The notes under the pieces are model-generated. The model was not told the origin of the DNA. It saw only the letters and a program-made list of their open reading frames with translations, and ran no database searches. Position numbers and translations under genes: made by a program. From NCBI RefSeq assembly GCF_026262505.1, contig NC_067207.1:1186252-1250251 (forward strand): a stretch of 64,000 nucleotides of DNA. Reading direction: 5' to 3'. This document shows, one piece after another, positions 9,918 to 20,117 of the stretch. This DNA comes from Trichomonas vaginalis G3. Its lineage: Eukaryota > Parabasalia > Trichomonadida > Trichomonadidae. Numbering within the stretch: position 1 is the first letter of the stretch; each line of letters begins with the position of its first letter.

Positions 9918-11087
9918 TCATCGTTTTCTGTGGAAAAGTATTCTCCATGCATAGCAGGAACAACAGCAACAGCCAGTTTCTGCCTGATCTGTCATTAAAA
10001 TCGGAGTTTGGTTATTAATATCGTTAATTGTATCATTTACGTCATCTGCGTTAAGTAACTCTCGTTCAATTCCTCTAACAGGAGGTTTTGGTGGCGGTTT
10101 TGATGGAGAATTTTCCACATCAACTTCTTCAGGAGATTTTCCCTCCAAAGTATCACTTAGTAGCCTTTTAAGTGGTGCTCCGATTATAGAAGCTGTAATT
10201 GCAGGATTTTGTTCCCAATCGAGAAGTTTTGAGTTAGATTCATTAAGATTTTTAATTGCTTCTAAAATTTGGGAATGGATAAATGTATAATCGACTACAT
10301 CATCATACTGTAATGTTTCGAGGTATTTGTAGATATTAATCATTTCCTGTGGTAGATCACTACATAATTCCTCAACTGGAGTTCTTATTTTCATTGCTAG
10401 TATTAACTCTTTGTCTGTAATTGATGACCATGGCAACTGGCCTACATATTGTTCAACAATCATGTAAAACCAGGAAATAAGATCATCGCAAACGCTAACA
10501 TCGTTATCCTTCAATGCATTTATTGATGCATATCTAGAAGTACCAACAAATCGTACTTTATCTGATTTTGGGTGCGGTTTGCCAGTGTTAGGATCGATAT
10601 ATCTTTTGCTGAGACCGAAATCTATTAAACATAGCTCGGAAACATTTTTCTGTTTCACTAGGAAGTTTGATGGTTTGACATCTCGGTGCACAAATCCTTT
10701 GTTATGAAAAATTTCAAGAATATTTATGGTTTGTGAAGCGACGACTAAAGATGTGTATAAAGAAAACTTCTTTCCATCAAGTAATTTTCTTATTGATGCT
10801 AAATTCATACCTAAGAGCTCCATGATAATGTACATATTTTTTCTATAATATCCTGATTTAACTAAAACAGGAAAACACGAATTACCCGTTATTTCTTCCA
10901 TCACATCTCTTTCTAAATCTATGACTTGATTGTGCATAGGATCCTTTGATATCTTCATTGCATACGCTCTATTTGTTGATTCATCTCTAACAAAAAAGAC
11001 ATATGCAAATCCGCCATCACCTATGGGCTTGATGATGCGGTAATTGTCGATTAGGTCAAATACGTTGATGTCGCATTTATAATTCAT
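9918..11087 (-). CDS. Casein kinase 1 (CK1)-family protein kinase
   Basis: The first ATG is at 11087 (the codon before it, at 11090, is TTG); the product has 389 aa. Kinase motifs are all present: GDGGFAYVF glycine loop near residue 23, the VAIK-type lysine at 45 (AYAMKIS), HRDVKPSNFLV near 134, DFG at 156-158 and the CK1-type SRYASINAL segment that replaces the APE motif. The insert IDPNTGKPHP before the activation segment is typical of CK1/TTBK kinases. The C-terminal tail has a Pro-rich patch and ends with a cluster of Cys (ETGCCCCSCYAWR) followed by basic residues, a likely palmitoylation signal for membrane attachment. The enzyme should phosphorylate Ser/Thr near acidic residues; the substrate is unknown. 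Confidence 0.92.
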   Translation of the reverse strand: MNYKCDINVFDLIDNYRIIKPIGDGGFAYVFFVRDESTNRAYAMKISKDPMHNQVIDLERDVMEEITGNSCFPVLVKSGYYRKNMYIIMELLGMNLASIRKLLDGKKFSLYTSLVVASQTINILEIFHNKGFVHRDVKPSNFLVKQKNVSELCLIDFGLSKRYIDPNTGKPHPKSDKVRFVGTSRYASINALKDNDVSVCDDLISWFYMIVEQYVGQLPWSSITDKELILAMKIRTPVEELCSDLPQEMINIYKYLETLQYDDVVDYTFIHSQILEAIKNLNESNSKLLDWEQNPAITASIIGAPLKRLLSDTLEGKSPEEVDVENSPSKPPPKPPVRGIERELLNADDVNDTINDINNQTPILMTDQAETGCCCCSCYAWRILFHRKR

Positions 11088-11948
11088 CAATCGTATTTTT
11101 TATTTCTGTTATTTCAAAAAATTGAATGACAAATTTGGATAATTAAGATTATCATTTAATGAGAATGAATATGGATGTGTTGTCTAGCATATATCTTAAA
11201 TATAAAAGAATTTTAAGATCTTCCTTCATATTTTAAGGATTTCGGGCGTACTTCAAAATTAGCTTTTCTTCTACATATGCAAGCTATATTTTAAATATGG
11301 GGCAAATCGGATCGGCGAAAGGAGTTTAGTTACCTTTGGATGAATTCCAAAAGGTTAATTGAAGGATACATGATAACATAATATATACTTCTGCATCATT
11401 ATTTGATCACCCCTTGATTAAGCTAAGGTTAATATTGTTAAATTTATTACAATATCAAAGCATCCAGCCTTAGATAGTTTACTTGCAAATGTTTTATACA
11501 CACATAAATAGTACAGTAATTTTAATGCCTATTCCATGCTTGATGCAAGTTCAATTAAGATTAATTCCAAATGAATTACCTATTATCTAAAAATGGCTAT
11601 TTATTCATGTATAGATGTTTTCTATGTTCATATAATCCATTTGCATAGTCCTTCTTGAGTGATTATATTGTGATTAATTCGAATCAAAAAATTAAGAAGA
11701 TTCAAGTTTGCGATGATACACATACCGTTTAGAATATGTGTTTAAACATGTAAATATATGAATGCTATGAATGTAAATGATATTATCAGGTAATATTTGG
11801 ATACGTCTAAAATATCGAAAAAAATACGTTTTTATCTTAGGCTATTTGGCTGTGTACAGATGCTAATGCTATCTGTCAGTATCTCTTCTAATGAAATATT
11901 GGAATCATCCATTTTGAAAATGTTTGTTCGGAAATATCTAAAAAATAA
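11088..11948. other. Intergenic, divergent promoter region
   Basis: 861 bp of AT-rich DNA between the CK1 gene and NAA10. No frame, repeat or RNA gene seen. A CCATTTT initiator-like match near 11909 lies about 40 nt before the NAA10 ATG. Confidence 0.4.
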
Positions 11949-12479
11949 ATGCCGATCAGCATCAGACGTGTAAAGGTGGAAGATATGATTCAGATGCAGC
12001 AAACTAACAACCACTGCCTTCCTGAAAACTACCAGCTTTGGTTCTGGCTTTATCACTATCTTCTTACACCACAAGCATCTCATGTTGCTATAAACTGCAA
12101 GGGCCAGCTCGTTGGCTACGTCCTTTGCAAGACCGATGATGAAAAGAAGGGAATTGTCGGACAAGTTACATCCGTTTCTGTTTATAATGGATATCGTAAA
12201 CTTGGTTTAGCATCTACACTCCTCGGAGATACACACGTTCAATTACAGAAGTGCTTTAATGCAAAATCCGTTACATTAAATGTTAGAGAAACAAATAGAG
12301 CTGGACATATATTGTATATGAACAGAATGGGCTATAAATTCGAAAAATCTGAAAAGGACTATTACGCTGATGGCGAAGCTGGATGGCTTTTAAGATATAC
12401 ATACCCAGTAGATCCTGAAGAAGAAAAAGCTAAAGCTGCAAAGCCTATCAAATGGAATAAGAACCAAGGAAGGCGATAA
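11949..12479 (+). CDS. NAA10: N-alpha-acetyltransferase 10 (NatA catalytic subunit)
   Basis: A 176-aa GNAT-fold protein that aligns along its length with NAA10/ARD1. The N-terminus MPISIRRVKVEDM and the segment LPENYQLWFWLYHYLL are the conserved peptide-binding region. The acetyl-CoA loop reads RKLGLA at residues 83-88 (R-x-x-G-x-A). ETNRAGHILYMNRMGY is the conserved C-terminal helix and strand. In eukaryotes NatA acetylates Ser, Ala, Thr, Gly, Val and Cys N-termini on ribosomes, together with NAA15. The Lys-rich tail is short. The ATG at 11949 matches the family start. Confidence 0.93.
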   Translation: MPISIRRVKVEDMIQMQQTNNHCLPENYQLWFWLYHYLLTPQASHVAINCKGQLVGYVLCKTDDEKKGIVGQVTSVSVYNGYRKLGLASTLLGDTHVQLQKCFNAKSVTLNVRETNRAGHILYMNRMGYKFEKSEKDYYADGEAGWLLRYTYPVDPEEEKAKAAKPIKWNKNQGRR

Positions 12480-12798
12480 ACAATTTAAATCTATCTTAGT
12501 TTTTACCTGATTGCTAATGTAATAAATTTTAAAAAATAAAACTTAATATCAGTACAATTAATCATTTATCGTACATTTTACCATCAATATATTAAAAATC
12601 ATATACAAATGATCGCTCATATAACTGATATCAAAGAATATTTGATATTATGTTTTTTTTAGATATAATATTTAGAATTCAAAGTGGCTGACACATAAGA
12701 TATGCGTTTGTAATTTGAATTTAGAAAAAATTGAGATTTCAAATTTGATTTTGAGAAAATAATTGTAAAATTAAGAGCAGAGTTAAGCTTTTAATGCT
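12480..12798. other. Convergent 3' intergenic region
   Basis: AT-rich spacer between the 3' ends of NAA10 and uS12. No other feature seen. Confidence 0.4.
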
Positions 12799-13233
12799 TT
12801 AGCTGCGCGGCTTTTCCTTCTTTCCGAGCCAGAGGGCAAGGAGAGAGAAGCCAGCAACCTTGATGACTTTGAAACGGCATCCTGGAAGATCACCGACGGA
12901 ACGACCAGAACGGCCCATACCAGCGATAAGAACACGATCGTTATCATCGATGAGACGAAGAGAGCCATCGCGTGGAACGAAAGCTGTAACGACCTTGGAG
13001 TTCTTCTTAAGCTGAACACGGACAGCCTTACGAATAGCTGAGTTTGGCTGCTTAGCTTCGACAGCAACCTTGCCGACGACAATGCCGGAAGCCATTGATG
13101 TACCCTCAAGTGGTGTCTTGTAGATAGATGTGCCGAGAGAGCGGCGGTAAGCATTAGAAGCCCAAAGGTTGGACTTGTGAGCAAGACGGAGCTTGCGAGC
13201 GGCGAGACGACCGCAGGCCTTGGATTTACCCAT
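12799..13233 (-). CDS. RPS23: 40S ribosomal protein S23 (uS12)
   Basis: The 144-aa product matches eukaryotic uS12 from end to end: [16 protein letters not shown], the decoding-centre loop [18 protein letters not shown] and the C-terminus [14 protein letters not shown]. The Pro of the KQPNSA loop (hydroxylated in many eukaryotes) is kept. It sits in the small-subunit decoding centre. The gene is GC-richer than its surroundings, as expected for a highly expressed gene. A TCATTTTT initiator-like match lies on the coding strand about 20-28 nt upstream of the ATG. A 6-codon upstream frame (ATG at about 13246) ends in a TAA just past the start codon. Confidence 0.97.
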   Translation of the reverse strand: MGKSKACGRLAARKLRLAHKSNLWASNAYRRSLGTSIYKTPLEGTSMASGIVVGKVAVEAKQPNSAIRKAVRVQLKKNSKVVTAFVPRDGSLRLIDDNDRVLIAGMGRSGRSVGDLPGCRFKVIKVAGFSLLALWLGKKEKPRS

Positions 13234-13759
13234 TCGAAAAGGCCATGGACGATAAAAATGAATTCAATTCTTGGGACAAAATTTAGAGAGTTTTTGTATG
13301 ATGAATAGACTCGACACTATCTAAATATGAGAAATTTTTAATAGAATATTGTAACTAAATGATTTTAATATCGACCAAGATGATATCCTGCTTTATTTGC
13401 CAAAGAACTAGTTATTATTCGCATACACTCCTGATGAAAAGTTAAGTTTTCTGTTGTCATGGTAATTTTCTAGCAAATATTATTCATGAAAAATATATCA
13501 CCTTTTATAATAGTTAATAATGAATAACTAATATAAGATAATGCAGAAAAATAATATCTATTTGTAATTCAGCTTCATTTCTGTTTTTTAATATGCGATG
13601 AATTATATTCACCCTTCAGATAAAAATTCGAAAGCAATAACAATAAATGTATGCATAGAGATTACAAGATAGTGTTGAGTAACGGACCAACATTCCGAAA
13701 ACTCGGATATTTTTTCTTACACAACGGCGCTTTTTTAATTTTTCGTCACTTTTTGTAAT
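13234..13759. other. Divergent promoter region of uS12 and the TMEM230-like gene
   Basis: Holds the initiator-like TCATTTTT (13254-13261, minus strand) and a motif TCGACCAAGATGATA at about 13372-13386 that recurs as TCGACCAAGACGATA just upstream of eL15. No frame seen. Confidence 0.4.
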
Positions 13760-14098
13760 ATGGAAAAAGGAAAAGCTAGGAACTTCCGCTATTCATTCCC
13801 ACTTTCTGCAATTCACAGAGCGAAGAAATGGTGGGATGCTGGTGATCCAATACCAGAAACCCACAGAAAAAGCATGTGGGAAATTATTGCTTTAGATTTA
13901 TTTGGACTTGTTGCAATTATGTTACCAATTTTATCTTACCTCGAAATCATTAACCCACTTCCATTCAAGAATGTACTCTCTCTTATCGGTGTTTGCTTAT
14001 TAACATGGATTCCAGGACTTTATATGACAATTTGCACAATTGGATGCTGGAGAAGAATTCCTGGCTTCTCATGGGGAATGATCCCATATTTCGATTAA
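13760..14098 (+). CDS. TMEM230/TMEM134-like (DUF872) membrane protein
   Basis: 112 aa with a basic cytosolic N-terminus and two membrane helices (about residues 41-61 and 71-95). It ends PGFSWGMIPYFD, matching the GYSYDDIPDFD tail of TMEM230. The WIPGLYMT segment in helix 2 also matches the family (LPGFYHL). Family members are double-pass proteins of secretory and recycling vesicles. The gene is divergent from uS12 and convergent with a Rab GTPase 183 bp away, also a trafficking gene. Confidence 0.75.
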   Translation: MEKGKARNFRYSFPLSAIHRAKKWWDAGDPIPETHRKSMWEIIALDLFGLVAIMLPILSYLEIINPLPFKNVLSLIGVCLLTWIPGLYMTICTIGCWRRIPGFSWGMIPYFD

Positions 14099-14281
14099 AT
14101 TAATGTATTTTTTTGCTTTACCAAAAAAAATTATGAAATTTTTTATTTATTTATTTATTTTTAAATATTAACTCTATCTCCAAACTACTAAAATCAGGCA
14201 ATAACATACTACTAATATGATAAATTTTCGAGTTGTTCTTTAAAAATAAATTCTTTAAGTTTATGATAGAAATTAAATAAT

Positions 14282-14869
14282 TTAGCAGCAGCCGGATTTT
14301 TCTGTTGTTGAGCCGGTTGCAGTGATACTCTTAGGATTAACAGAAGGATCCTTGGCAGAGCTACGGTAGACCTCGGTAGCGAGTTTAGTGAAAACCGCTT
14401 TAACATTATCGCCAGCGCGAGCTGATGTCTCTATATAAGCAAGTTTGCGATGGTTAGCGTAAGCTTCTGCCTCCGAAACTGGTATTACTCTAGAATCGGC
14501 GAGATCTGTCTTATTGCCAACAAGGATAACGCGAGCTGATGGGTCGCAAAGTGAGTGAACATCGTTGAGCCACATATTGACATCATCGAATGTTCTTCTC
14601 TCTGTAACATCGAAAACTAAAACAACACCGACAGCATTTCTGAAATAAGCCTTTGCAATAGAACGGAATCTTTCCTGGCCGGCGGTATCCCAAATTTGAA
14701 GCTTAACGACTTGGTCATCGACCTCGATAGATGTTGAATCGAATTCGACACCGATTGTTGATTGTTGGTCATGGACGAATTTATTTTCTACAAGGCGGCG
14801 AAGAAGAGCTGTTTTTCCGACGCCTGAAGATCCGATGATGATAAACTTGAATGTGCTGGATGATTCCAT
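14282..14869 (-). CDS. Rab family small GTPase
   Basis: 195 aa with all G motifs: GSSGVGKT (13-20), the switch I Thr in STIGVEF, WDTAGQE (60-66), NKTD (119-122) and ETSA (147-150). The RabF motifs IGVEF, KLQIWDTAGQERF and RSIAKAYFRNAVG are clear. The C-terminus ends SGCC, a double-geranylgeranyl signal, so it cycles on membranes. The effector region is closest in style to the Rab2/4/14/11 group, but I cannot fix the subfamily. The start ATG at 14869 gives the normal length. Confidence 0.93.
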   Translation of the reverse strand: MESSSTFKFIIIGSSGVGKTALLRRLVENKFVHDQQSTIGVEFDSTSIEVDDQVVKLQIWDTAGQERFRSIAKAYFRNAVGVVLVFDVTERRTFDDVNMWLNDVHSLCDPSARVILVGNKTDLADSRVIPVSEAEAYANHRKLAYIETSARAGDNVKAVFTKLATEVYRSSAKDPSVNPKSITATGSTTEKSGCC

Positions 14870-15996
14870 ATAAAAATTAGCGCTATCGTCATTTTTGTAA
14901 AATTTGTGGAGTTCACAGTTTTTATCTCATTATAAAGATAAACCATTTGATAAAAAGTACATTTAACATATCAATTCCGAAATTGGACTTTACACAATTT
15001 CATAAAAAAAGTTTATTTCTCCAGCCCAAAAAGAATCGGATTTTCATCGCATCTGATCGGTTTGTGCAATTGAAGTAATGGGATATTGATTTATCCAATC
15101 ATATTTACCGCATATGCTATTCGCTCATTATGTAAACTCTTGATTATAGAAAGAAAATTTTCAATTTATTCAATGAATAAAATCGCCACCTTTATTTGTT
15201 CGCATTGTCCTATAGCTCATACCAATTCCAATAAACTACTTAAAAACTCTAATGAGTTTAGTTAACTGAATTAATTTGGACTGTCCTTATTTTTCCAGAG
15301 AAACAAAGTTTCAATGTCAATTAAATAGTTTTATATGGGAATTAATTATCAATAATAACAATTCTGTGCTTCAATTTATGTTATTAAAGGATAATGAAAA
15401 CATATCTAAGGACAAATATTGAAAAAAGCTGAACCTGACTTGTTCTTTGCTAGTTTAAATTATTTTTTATCCAAAATAACTAAATGTGATGCTTTGATTA
15501 GAGATAGTGCATTTTTTTGCGAGATCAAATGATTTACAATGTTATTTTATGGCATATGAAGCATGTGTTTTGGGTTTTGCTATCTCACTCAATGATATTG
15601 AATATAGTTTAACTTTTATCCTATTATTGGCCATTTTTCTTTACAAACAAAAAAATATATGGGGCATTATAAGTGCACTTTGAGTAAGTTTATGTGAAGC
15701 TTTTTCAGGAGTGCCGATAGCAATTTGATAAATTTAGCAACACAACGGTGTTTCTGGAAATAACGTAGGATTATTACTAACTATTTGTTGTACTATTGTT
15801 TTTAATACCTAATATAAACTAAATTGGTAGTTTTACGATTTGAAATTTGAAAATTGTCTAAAAATGCTTCGTTAACGATGAAATAAGATTGTTGTCATAC
15901 CAAAACATATAAAAATGCGGAAATGAAAATCGAAATGACAATTTGTTTTACAATCAATTTTTGTAAGCTTTACATCATTGAATTCAATTTTTTAAG
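14870..15996. other. Intergenic region
   Basis: 1.1 kb of AT-rich DNA. It contains the Rab promoter and the leader of the micro-ORF. No repeat or RNA gene seen. Confidence 0.4.
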
Positions 15997-16149
15997 ATGG
16001 AAATTGCAGCATTTTTAACAGTTATAGCATGTATAATCTGTGTCATATTCATATGTGTTGCATTCTGGTTACCTCTTCTATGCTTAAGACCTTTCATGCT
16101 ATGGTTCAATAAAAAGTATAAAAATCGCGAGCTTATTAACACCGTATAG
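15997..16149 (+). CDS. 50-aa single-pass membrane microprotein (candidate)
   Basis: An ATG frame of 51 codons encodes MEIAAFLTVIACIICVIFIC..., one strongly hydrophobic helix of about 28 residues with Cys and Trp, followed by a basic tail (NKKYKNRE) and the end LINTV. The positive-inside pattern predicts a cytosolic C-terminus. It was overlooked because it is below usual length limits; the frame on the opposite strand starts without ATG. It is isolated by about 1 kb on each side, which is roomy for this gene-dense block and suggests a real transcription unit. No family is recognised. Confidence 0.5.
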   Translation: MEIAAFLTVIACIICVIFICVAFWLPLLCLRPFMLWFNKKYKNRELINTV

Positions 16150-17149
16150 ATCTGAAAAGATCTATTCCATCGTATTCTATTTCGATCGACATCAATTTTC
16201 AAATCATTACACGAATGTTAGCTTCAAAATTTCAAAATCAAATTTTATTTTACGTTAAACGATATTTGCAGTAAATTCCAAGTTCAATCCGTGTATATTG
16301 GCATATCATTATCTTATTCATCTATTAGATTCAATAGTTGCCCGAAAAATTCTCCGACAAAACATATGATTGCTTTTTCACAGACGAGTTCATATTTACG
16401 GTTCATGCGTTTAACCTATATGAGCAACAAGCGTTTTAACGTTGCTCTTGAAATAAGCTAACTTATTTCCACACTTATTGCAAAACTACGAGTTCATGTC
16501 GACCCAACATAGAAGTTATATAGTTCGAATTGTTATTATAATTATATTTTACATATTTAAATTATGTTTGTTGTCTTAAATAAAAAAAATTAACATGTTA
16601 TTACTTTTTTCCGTAATTTTAATGGATTTATATAGTCATTAATGGAATATGTGAAAGTAAATAGGATGGATTACATATCTGAGTTGCTCAAAAATACTAA
16701 AACATGATTCAATAAATCCAATAAACTTTTAAAATTATATGATCCATAGTGAAATAGTTAGTATATTAAAATTGATATATTTTTACACATTTTAATTTTT
16801 CTAAATTCTCCAAATTTTTTTCCAAATCCTAAAAATGAGGAAAACTTCATAGAAAATTATTTTCAAAATTTTAAATTCACATCATATTTGATTATTTTTT
16901 CCCTTTAAAATTCAATTATCCGCAACATGTTTATCAAAGATTATTATTAAAATATGATTAAAAATTCTGAACGAAAACTATCAAAATTAAGTCATAAAAA
17001 ATATAAATATAGGGTAATAATTTGCTGTAGATTCATAATATAAAAGGTGTGGGTGTTGTCATCAATACTGTTTTAATTCTATCGGCGTGAAGTGTCGACA
17101 GAATTGTCTAAAATTTTCTTTTGTAACGTGTTTCTCAAAAATCAAAATC
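16150..17149. other. Intergenic region
   Basis: About 1 kb of very AT-rich sequence with no convincing frame. The longest frame across 17087 begins with GTG and only extends the CFAP73-like gene. Confidence 0.4.
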
Positions 17150-18118
17150 ATGACTGAAGAGGATATCTCTGCAGATAATATTTTCTTAACCAGGCAAAAT
17201 AGAGTCCCAACAACATTTGAAATCAAGTACCTTGAGAAGTTTGGGCAAAAAGGCGATACAAGAATCGGATTACCCGGCCTTAGTCCAGAATTAGTCGATA
17301 AGAATGCTGAAATGGAACAGATTGATAAAGAACTTGAAGAAGCAAGGTTAAAATTCGAAACTTGGAAAACAAATCTTCAAGTTAAAAAGAAAGAGATCGA
17401 AGTCAAGAAGGAAAAGCTTGCTGATCAAAAAAGACAACTTGATATGTTTACAGTAGTTCATACAGCCGAACTTAAGAAATGCAAGGAGCGTGAAAAATCA
17501 GAGAACCAACAAATTGCAAAGATGGAATCTGAGTTAGAGCAATTAACAATTAAAGAAAAAGAACTTAAACTTCAAAACGAAAAACTTGTTGCCGAACTTC
17601 AAAAATTACAACCTTGTGCAGATTATTTGCAAAATGTAGTTACAAAAAGTATTTTTACATTTGATAATATCGAAGCCATTCTTAACAGATATTCAGTTCT
17701 TTCAGTTACTCGTGCAGAATACTTAGAAACTTATCAACAATTGCTTGCACAGATGGGTATAAAAGAAAGAGAAGCTGAGAAACAATTACTTCATGAAAAG
17801 AATCTTCTTATTGATGCCACAATGAAATACAATGATGGAATTATGAATATTGAACAAGTTAAGAAAAATAATGAATATGAAAAGGCAAAAGCAATTAAAC
17901 AAGTTCAAAGAGTTGAAGAAAAGAATGTAGAGTTAGCAATGATTAAGACATCAATCAATGCTATCTATCAACGCGCTGTAGAAAAAGCTATCGGCCATAA
18001 TGAAACTGTTAAGCCGAAAGAAGGCGTTTCAATGGAAGATCTGAAGTTGCAGTATATTCAAAATAGGTTTACAGACCTTCAAATCGTAATTGATGAATGG
18101 AAGAAAGAAGGTCATTAA
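17150..18118 (+). CDS. CFAP73/CCDC42-like coiled-coil flagellar protein (DUF4200)
   Basis: The frame opens with GTG at 17087; the ATG at 17150 (MTEEDISADNIF) gives 322 aa. Residues 60-190 are a continuous Lys/Glu-rich coiled coil with the DUF4200 pattern: ...EARLKFETWK, DQKRQLDMF, KLQPCADYLQNVV. A second coiled coil follows (about 200-260), with YLETYQQLL between. In Chlamydomonas the CFAP73 (MIA2) and CFAP100 (MIA1) proteins form the complex that tunes inner dynein arms. CCDC42 relatives act in sperm flagella and basal bodies. This fits a flagellated parabasalid. Paralogues within DUF4200 cannot be separated from the sequence alone. Confidence 0.75.
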   Translation: MTEEDISADNIFLTRQNRVPTTFEIKYLEKFGQKGDTRIGLPGLSPELVDKNAEMEQIDKELEEARLKFETWKTNLQVKKKEIEVKKEKLADQKRQLDMFTVVHTAELKKCKEREKSENQQIAKMESELEQLTIKEKELKLQNEKLVAELQKLQPCADYLQNVVTKSIFTFDNIEAILNRYSVLSVTRAEYLETYQQLLAQMGIKEREAEKQLLHEKNLLIDATMKYNDGIMNIEQVKKNNEYEKAKAIKQVQRVEEKNVELAMIKTSINAIYQRAVEKAIGHNETVKPKEGVSMEDLKLQYIQNRFTDLQIVIDEWKKEGH

Positions 18119-18491
18119 ATTTTATCTTTTTTTATTGTTGTTCTGTTACTTATAAATAATGTTGTGTATATAAGCTTTGATATATTCTATGTTTTAGCTT
18201 CTCCTACCAATAAGATATCTTTTTTGAAATATCTATTCATTAATATAATGATGAGAACTTTTGTATCAACATTTCATACAGAACAGTATGCAAACGAACA
18301 CATATTTAACTCTCAAAGACTCAATTCGTATTGAATTGAAATTGTATTATGACAAATGGCATCACGCTTCACTATGAAAAATAATTTAAATAAGCTATAT
18401 ATCATTATTAACAAATAAAAACAGCGATTTTCTAAAGTAGCAAGAAGAAAAAGTGACGGTTGGGACTTCAGTTTATCAATTCTTTCGAAAA
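18119..18491. other. Intergenic region
   Basis: Short AT-rich spacer. The longer prefoldin frame begins with GTG at 18453 inside it. Nothing else seen. Confidence 0.4.
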
Positions 18492-18857
18492 ATGGCTCAA
18501 TTAGAAGTCTCATTAGAAGATCAACAGAGAATCAATAAATTCGGAAATTTAAACTCCCAAGTAGCTGCTTATAAGATCGAGCTTGAAGCTTTGAACGACA
18601 AAAAGACAAAATACGAAACAGCCAAAGAAGATCTTGAATTAGAGATGCCAGATGATGTTCCTTACAAGATTGGAACAGCCTTCATTACACTCTCTTGCGA
18701 CGATGCAACAGAACAGCTTGACGCTGATCTTGCCGAACTTCAACAAAGGATTGATTACGTTCAGAATGAAATCGATGTTCGCGATAAGGAAATGAAAGAA
18801 CTTCGTACTGTTCTTTACAGCAAATTCGGTAAGGAAAATATCGGTCTTGAAGAATAA
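18492..18857 (+). CDS. PFDN4: Prefoldin subunit 4
   Basis: Starting at the ATG at 18492 (MAQLEVSLEDQQRINKFGNL), the 121-aa protein aligns over its full length with prefoldin beta-type subunit 4. It has an N-terminal helix, the beta-hairpin DVPYKIGTAFITLS and a C-terminal coiled coil ending VLYSKFGKENIGLEE. Prefoldin is the hexameric cytosolic co-chaperone that delivers unfolded actin and tubulin to CCT, which suits a cell with an elaborate cytoskeleton. The length is normal for the family. Confidence 0.92.
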   Translation: MAQLEVSLEDQQRINKFGNLNSQVAAYKIELEALNDKKTKYETAKEDLELEMPDDVPYKIGTAFITLSCDDATEQLDADLAELQQRIDYVQNEIDVRDKEMKELRTVLYSKFGKENIGLEE

Positions 18858-19344
18858 ATATATTAATATTATATACATTGATATAATACATTGATATCAT
18901 ACTAATCATATTATATATCAAGATTACTAAATGTTACTCCCAAACATCAACAAATTTAAACCATTTTTTTCTTTTTTTACCAAAATATCTTTTGAAATTG
19001 TGGGTAATTCTTTGGTCTAAGGCATGACATAGGATAAATCGTTTAAATTGCTGAGAATTTTTATGTGGTCAGGTAAATATGATCTGATATTTTTCGATAT
19101 CTTCTATAAAAAATCAAATTCACTGGACAAATATCCATAAACTTTGCAATTTTACTTATAAACAACTATTTTATGAAATGAGAATCAAATAATTCCAAAT
19201 AATATGATATCACATTCCAAAATCAGTCAAAAAATTAAAAAAATTAGTTAATTATTAAGCTATCATCCAAATTATATTTCGAATTTTAGTTCGAAAAGTA
19301 TGAAATAAAGCTTATGGGTCTTTCTATGGCCCATTATTTAGCTT
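18858..19344. other. Convergent 3' intergenic region
   Basis: AT-rich spacer between prefoldin 4 and eL15, with a short ATATTA/TATCAA-rich stretch just after prefoldin. No gene seen. Confidence 0.4.
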
Positions 19345-19959
19345 TTAACGCCAGCGGCGGAGTTTGAAGACGTTGCGAACCTTCCAGTCAGCATAGCGTG
19401 ATGGGCGGAGATGGCGGAAGCCATGGCCGACACCTTTGAGACCACGGTGCTTGCGGCCAGCAGCTGTGAGGCCACGAGCTTCACGGCGTGTGTGGACGGA
19501 GTCACAGATCCAGTTAAGCTTAGCATCGTGCTGGATAGCTGGGTGGACTGGATCGACAAAGATGCACTCGAAGTACTTGAATGCGCCATCTTGGTTAACC
19601 CAGTAGGAGTTAAGGAGGCGGAGTGATGGAAGTTGCTTACCAGCCTTCTGTTCAGCGATAGCCTGAAGGTTAAGGGATGGAGTTAATTTGTAGATATGGT
19701 GTGTACGTGGCTTACCATACTGGCGGTTCTTAGAAGCAACACGCCTGCGGGAGCCCTTGCGTACACGGATACGGTAGACAACCATACCCTGCTTGGCCTT
19801 GTATCCCATGCGGCGGGCCTTATCTGGGCGGGATGGATGTGTAAGGCGGACAAGCGCTGGGAGTTGGCGGTATTCCCAGCAGCGAAGGCGGAGAATGAAG
19901 CGCATAACTTCGGATTGCTTCTTGGTGTAGAGCTCACGGAGGTATGTGAAAGCACCCAT
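19345..19959 (-). CDS. RPL15: 60S ribosomal protein L15 (eL15)
   Basis: The ATG at 19959 (MGAFTYLRELYTKKQSEVMR) gives 204 aa, exactly the usual eL15 length; the frame runs 31 codons further upstream, but that part is not ribosomal. Conserved blocks include RLTHPSRPDKARRMGYKAKQ, VYRIRVRKGSRRR, the YGKPRTHHIYKLTP segment and the basic end GHGFRHLRPSRYADWKVRN. It is a large-subunit rRNA-binding protein. The gene is GC-rich compared with its flanks. A motif TCGACCAAGACGATA lies 15-30 bp upstream. Confidence 0.97.
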   Translation of the reverse strand: MGAFTYLRELYTKKQSEVMRFILRLRCWEYRQLPALVRLTHPSRPDKARRMGYKAKQGMVVYRIRVRKGSRRRVASKNRQYGKPRTHHIYKLTPSLNLQAIAEQKAGKQLPSLRLLNSYWVNQDGAFKYFECIFVDPVHPAIQHDAKLNWICDSVHTRREARGLTAAGRKHRGLKGVGHGFRHLRPSRYADWKVRNVFKLRRWR

Positions 19960-20117
19960 TAATAAATATTGGCTCGACCAAGACGATAAGTTTTTCTTCA
20001 AAAAGTGGAAAAGTGGCAAATCAAAAGGCATTATTGGTTTATTATTGTACAAATAAAATATACATAACTAACTATATTTATTTTCAGTTTTATTTTGTCC
20101 AGAAATAAAGAAGTTGA

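Noticed and set aside
12783..13184. Second frame inside the uS12 gene
   Set aside because: Shadow of a highly biased gene in another frame of the same strand.
15984..16202. Minus-strand 72-codon frame
   Set aside because: Starts without ATG and covers the better plus-strand membrane micro-ORF.
19411..19962. Frames opposite the eL15 gene
   Set aside because: Antisense shadows of the GC-rich ribosomal protein gene.
20080..20115. Possible intron 3' end (ACTAAC...TTTTCAG) before the family B gene
   Set aside because: The following bases reach an in-frame TGA at 20115 before the open frame, so splicing here would not open it.
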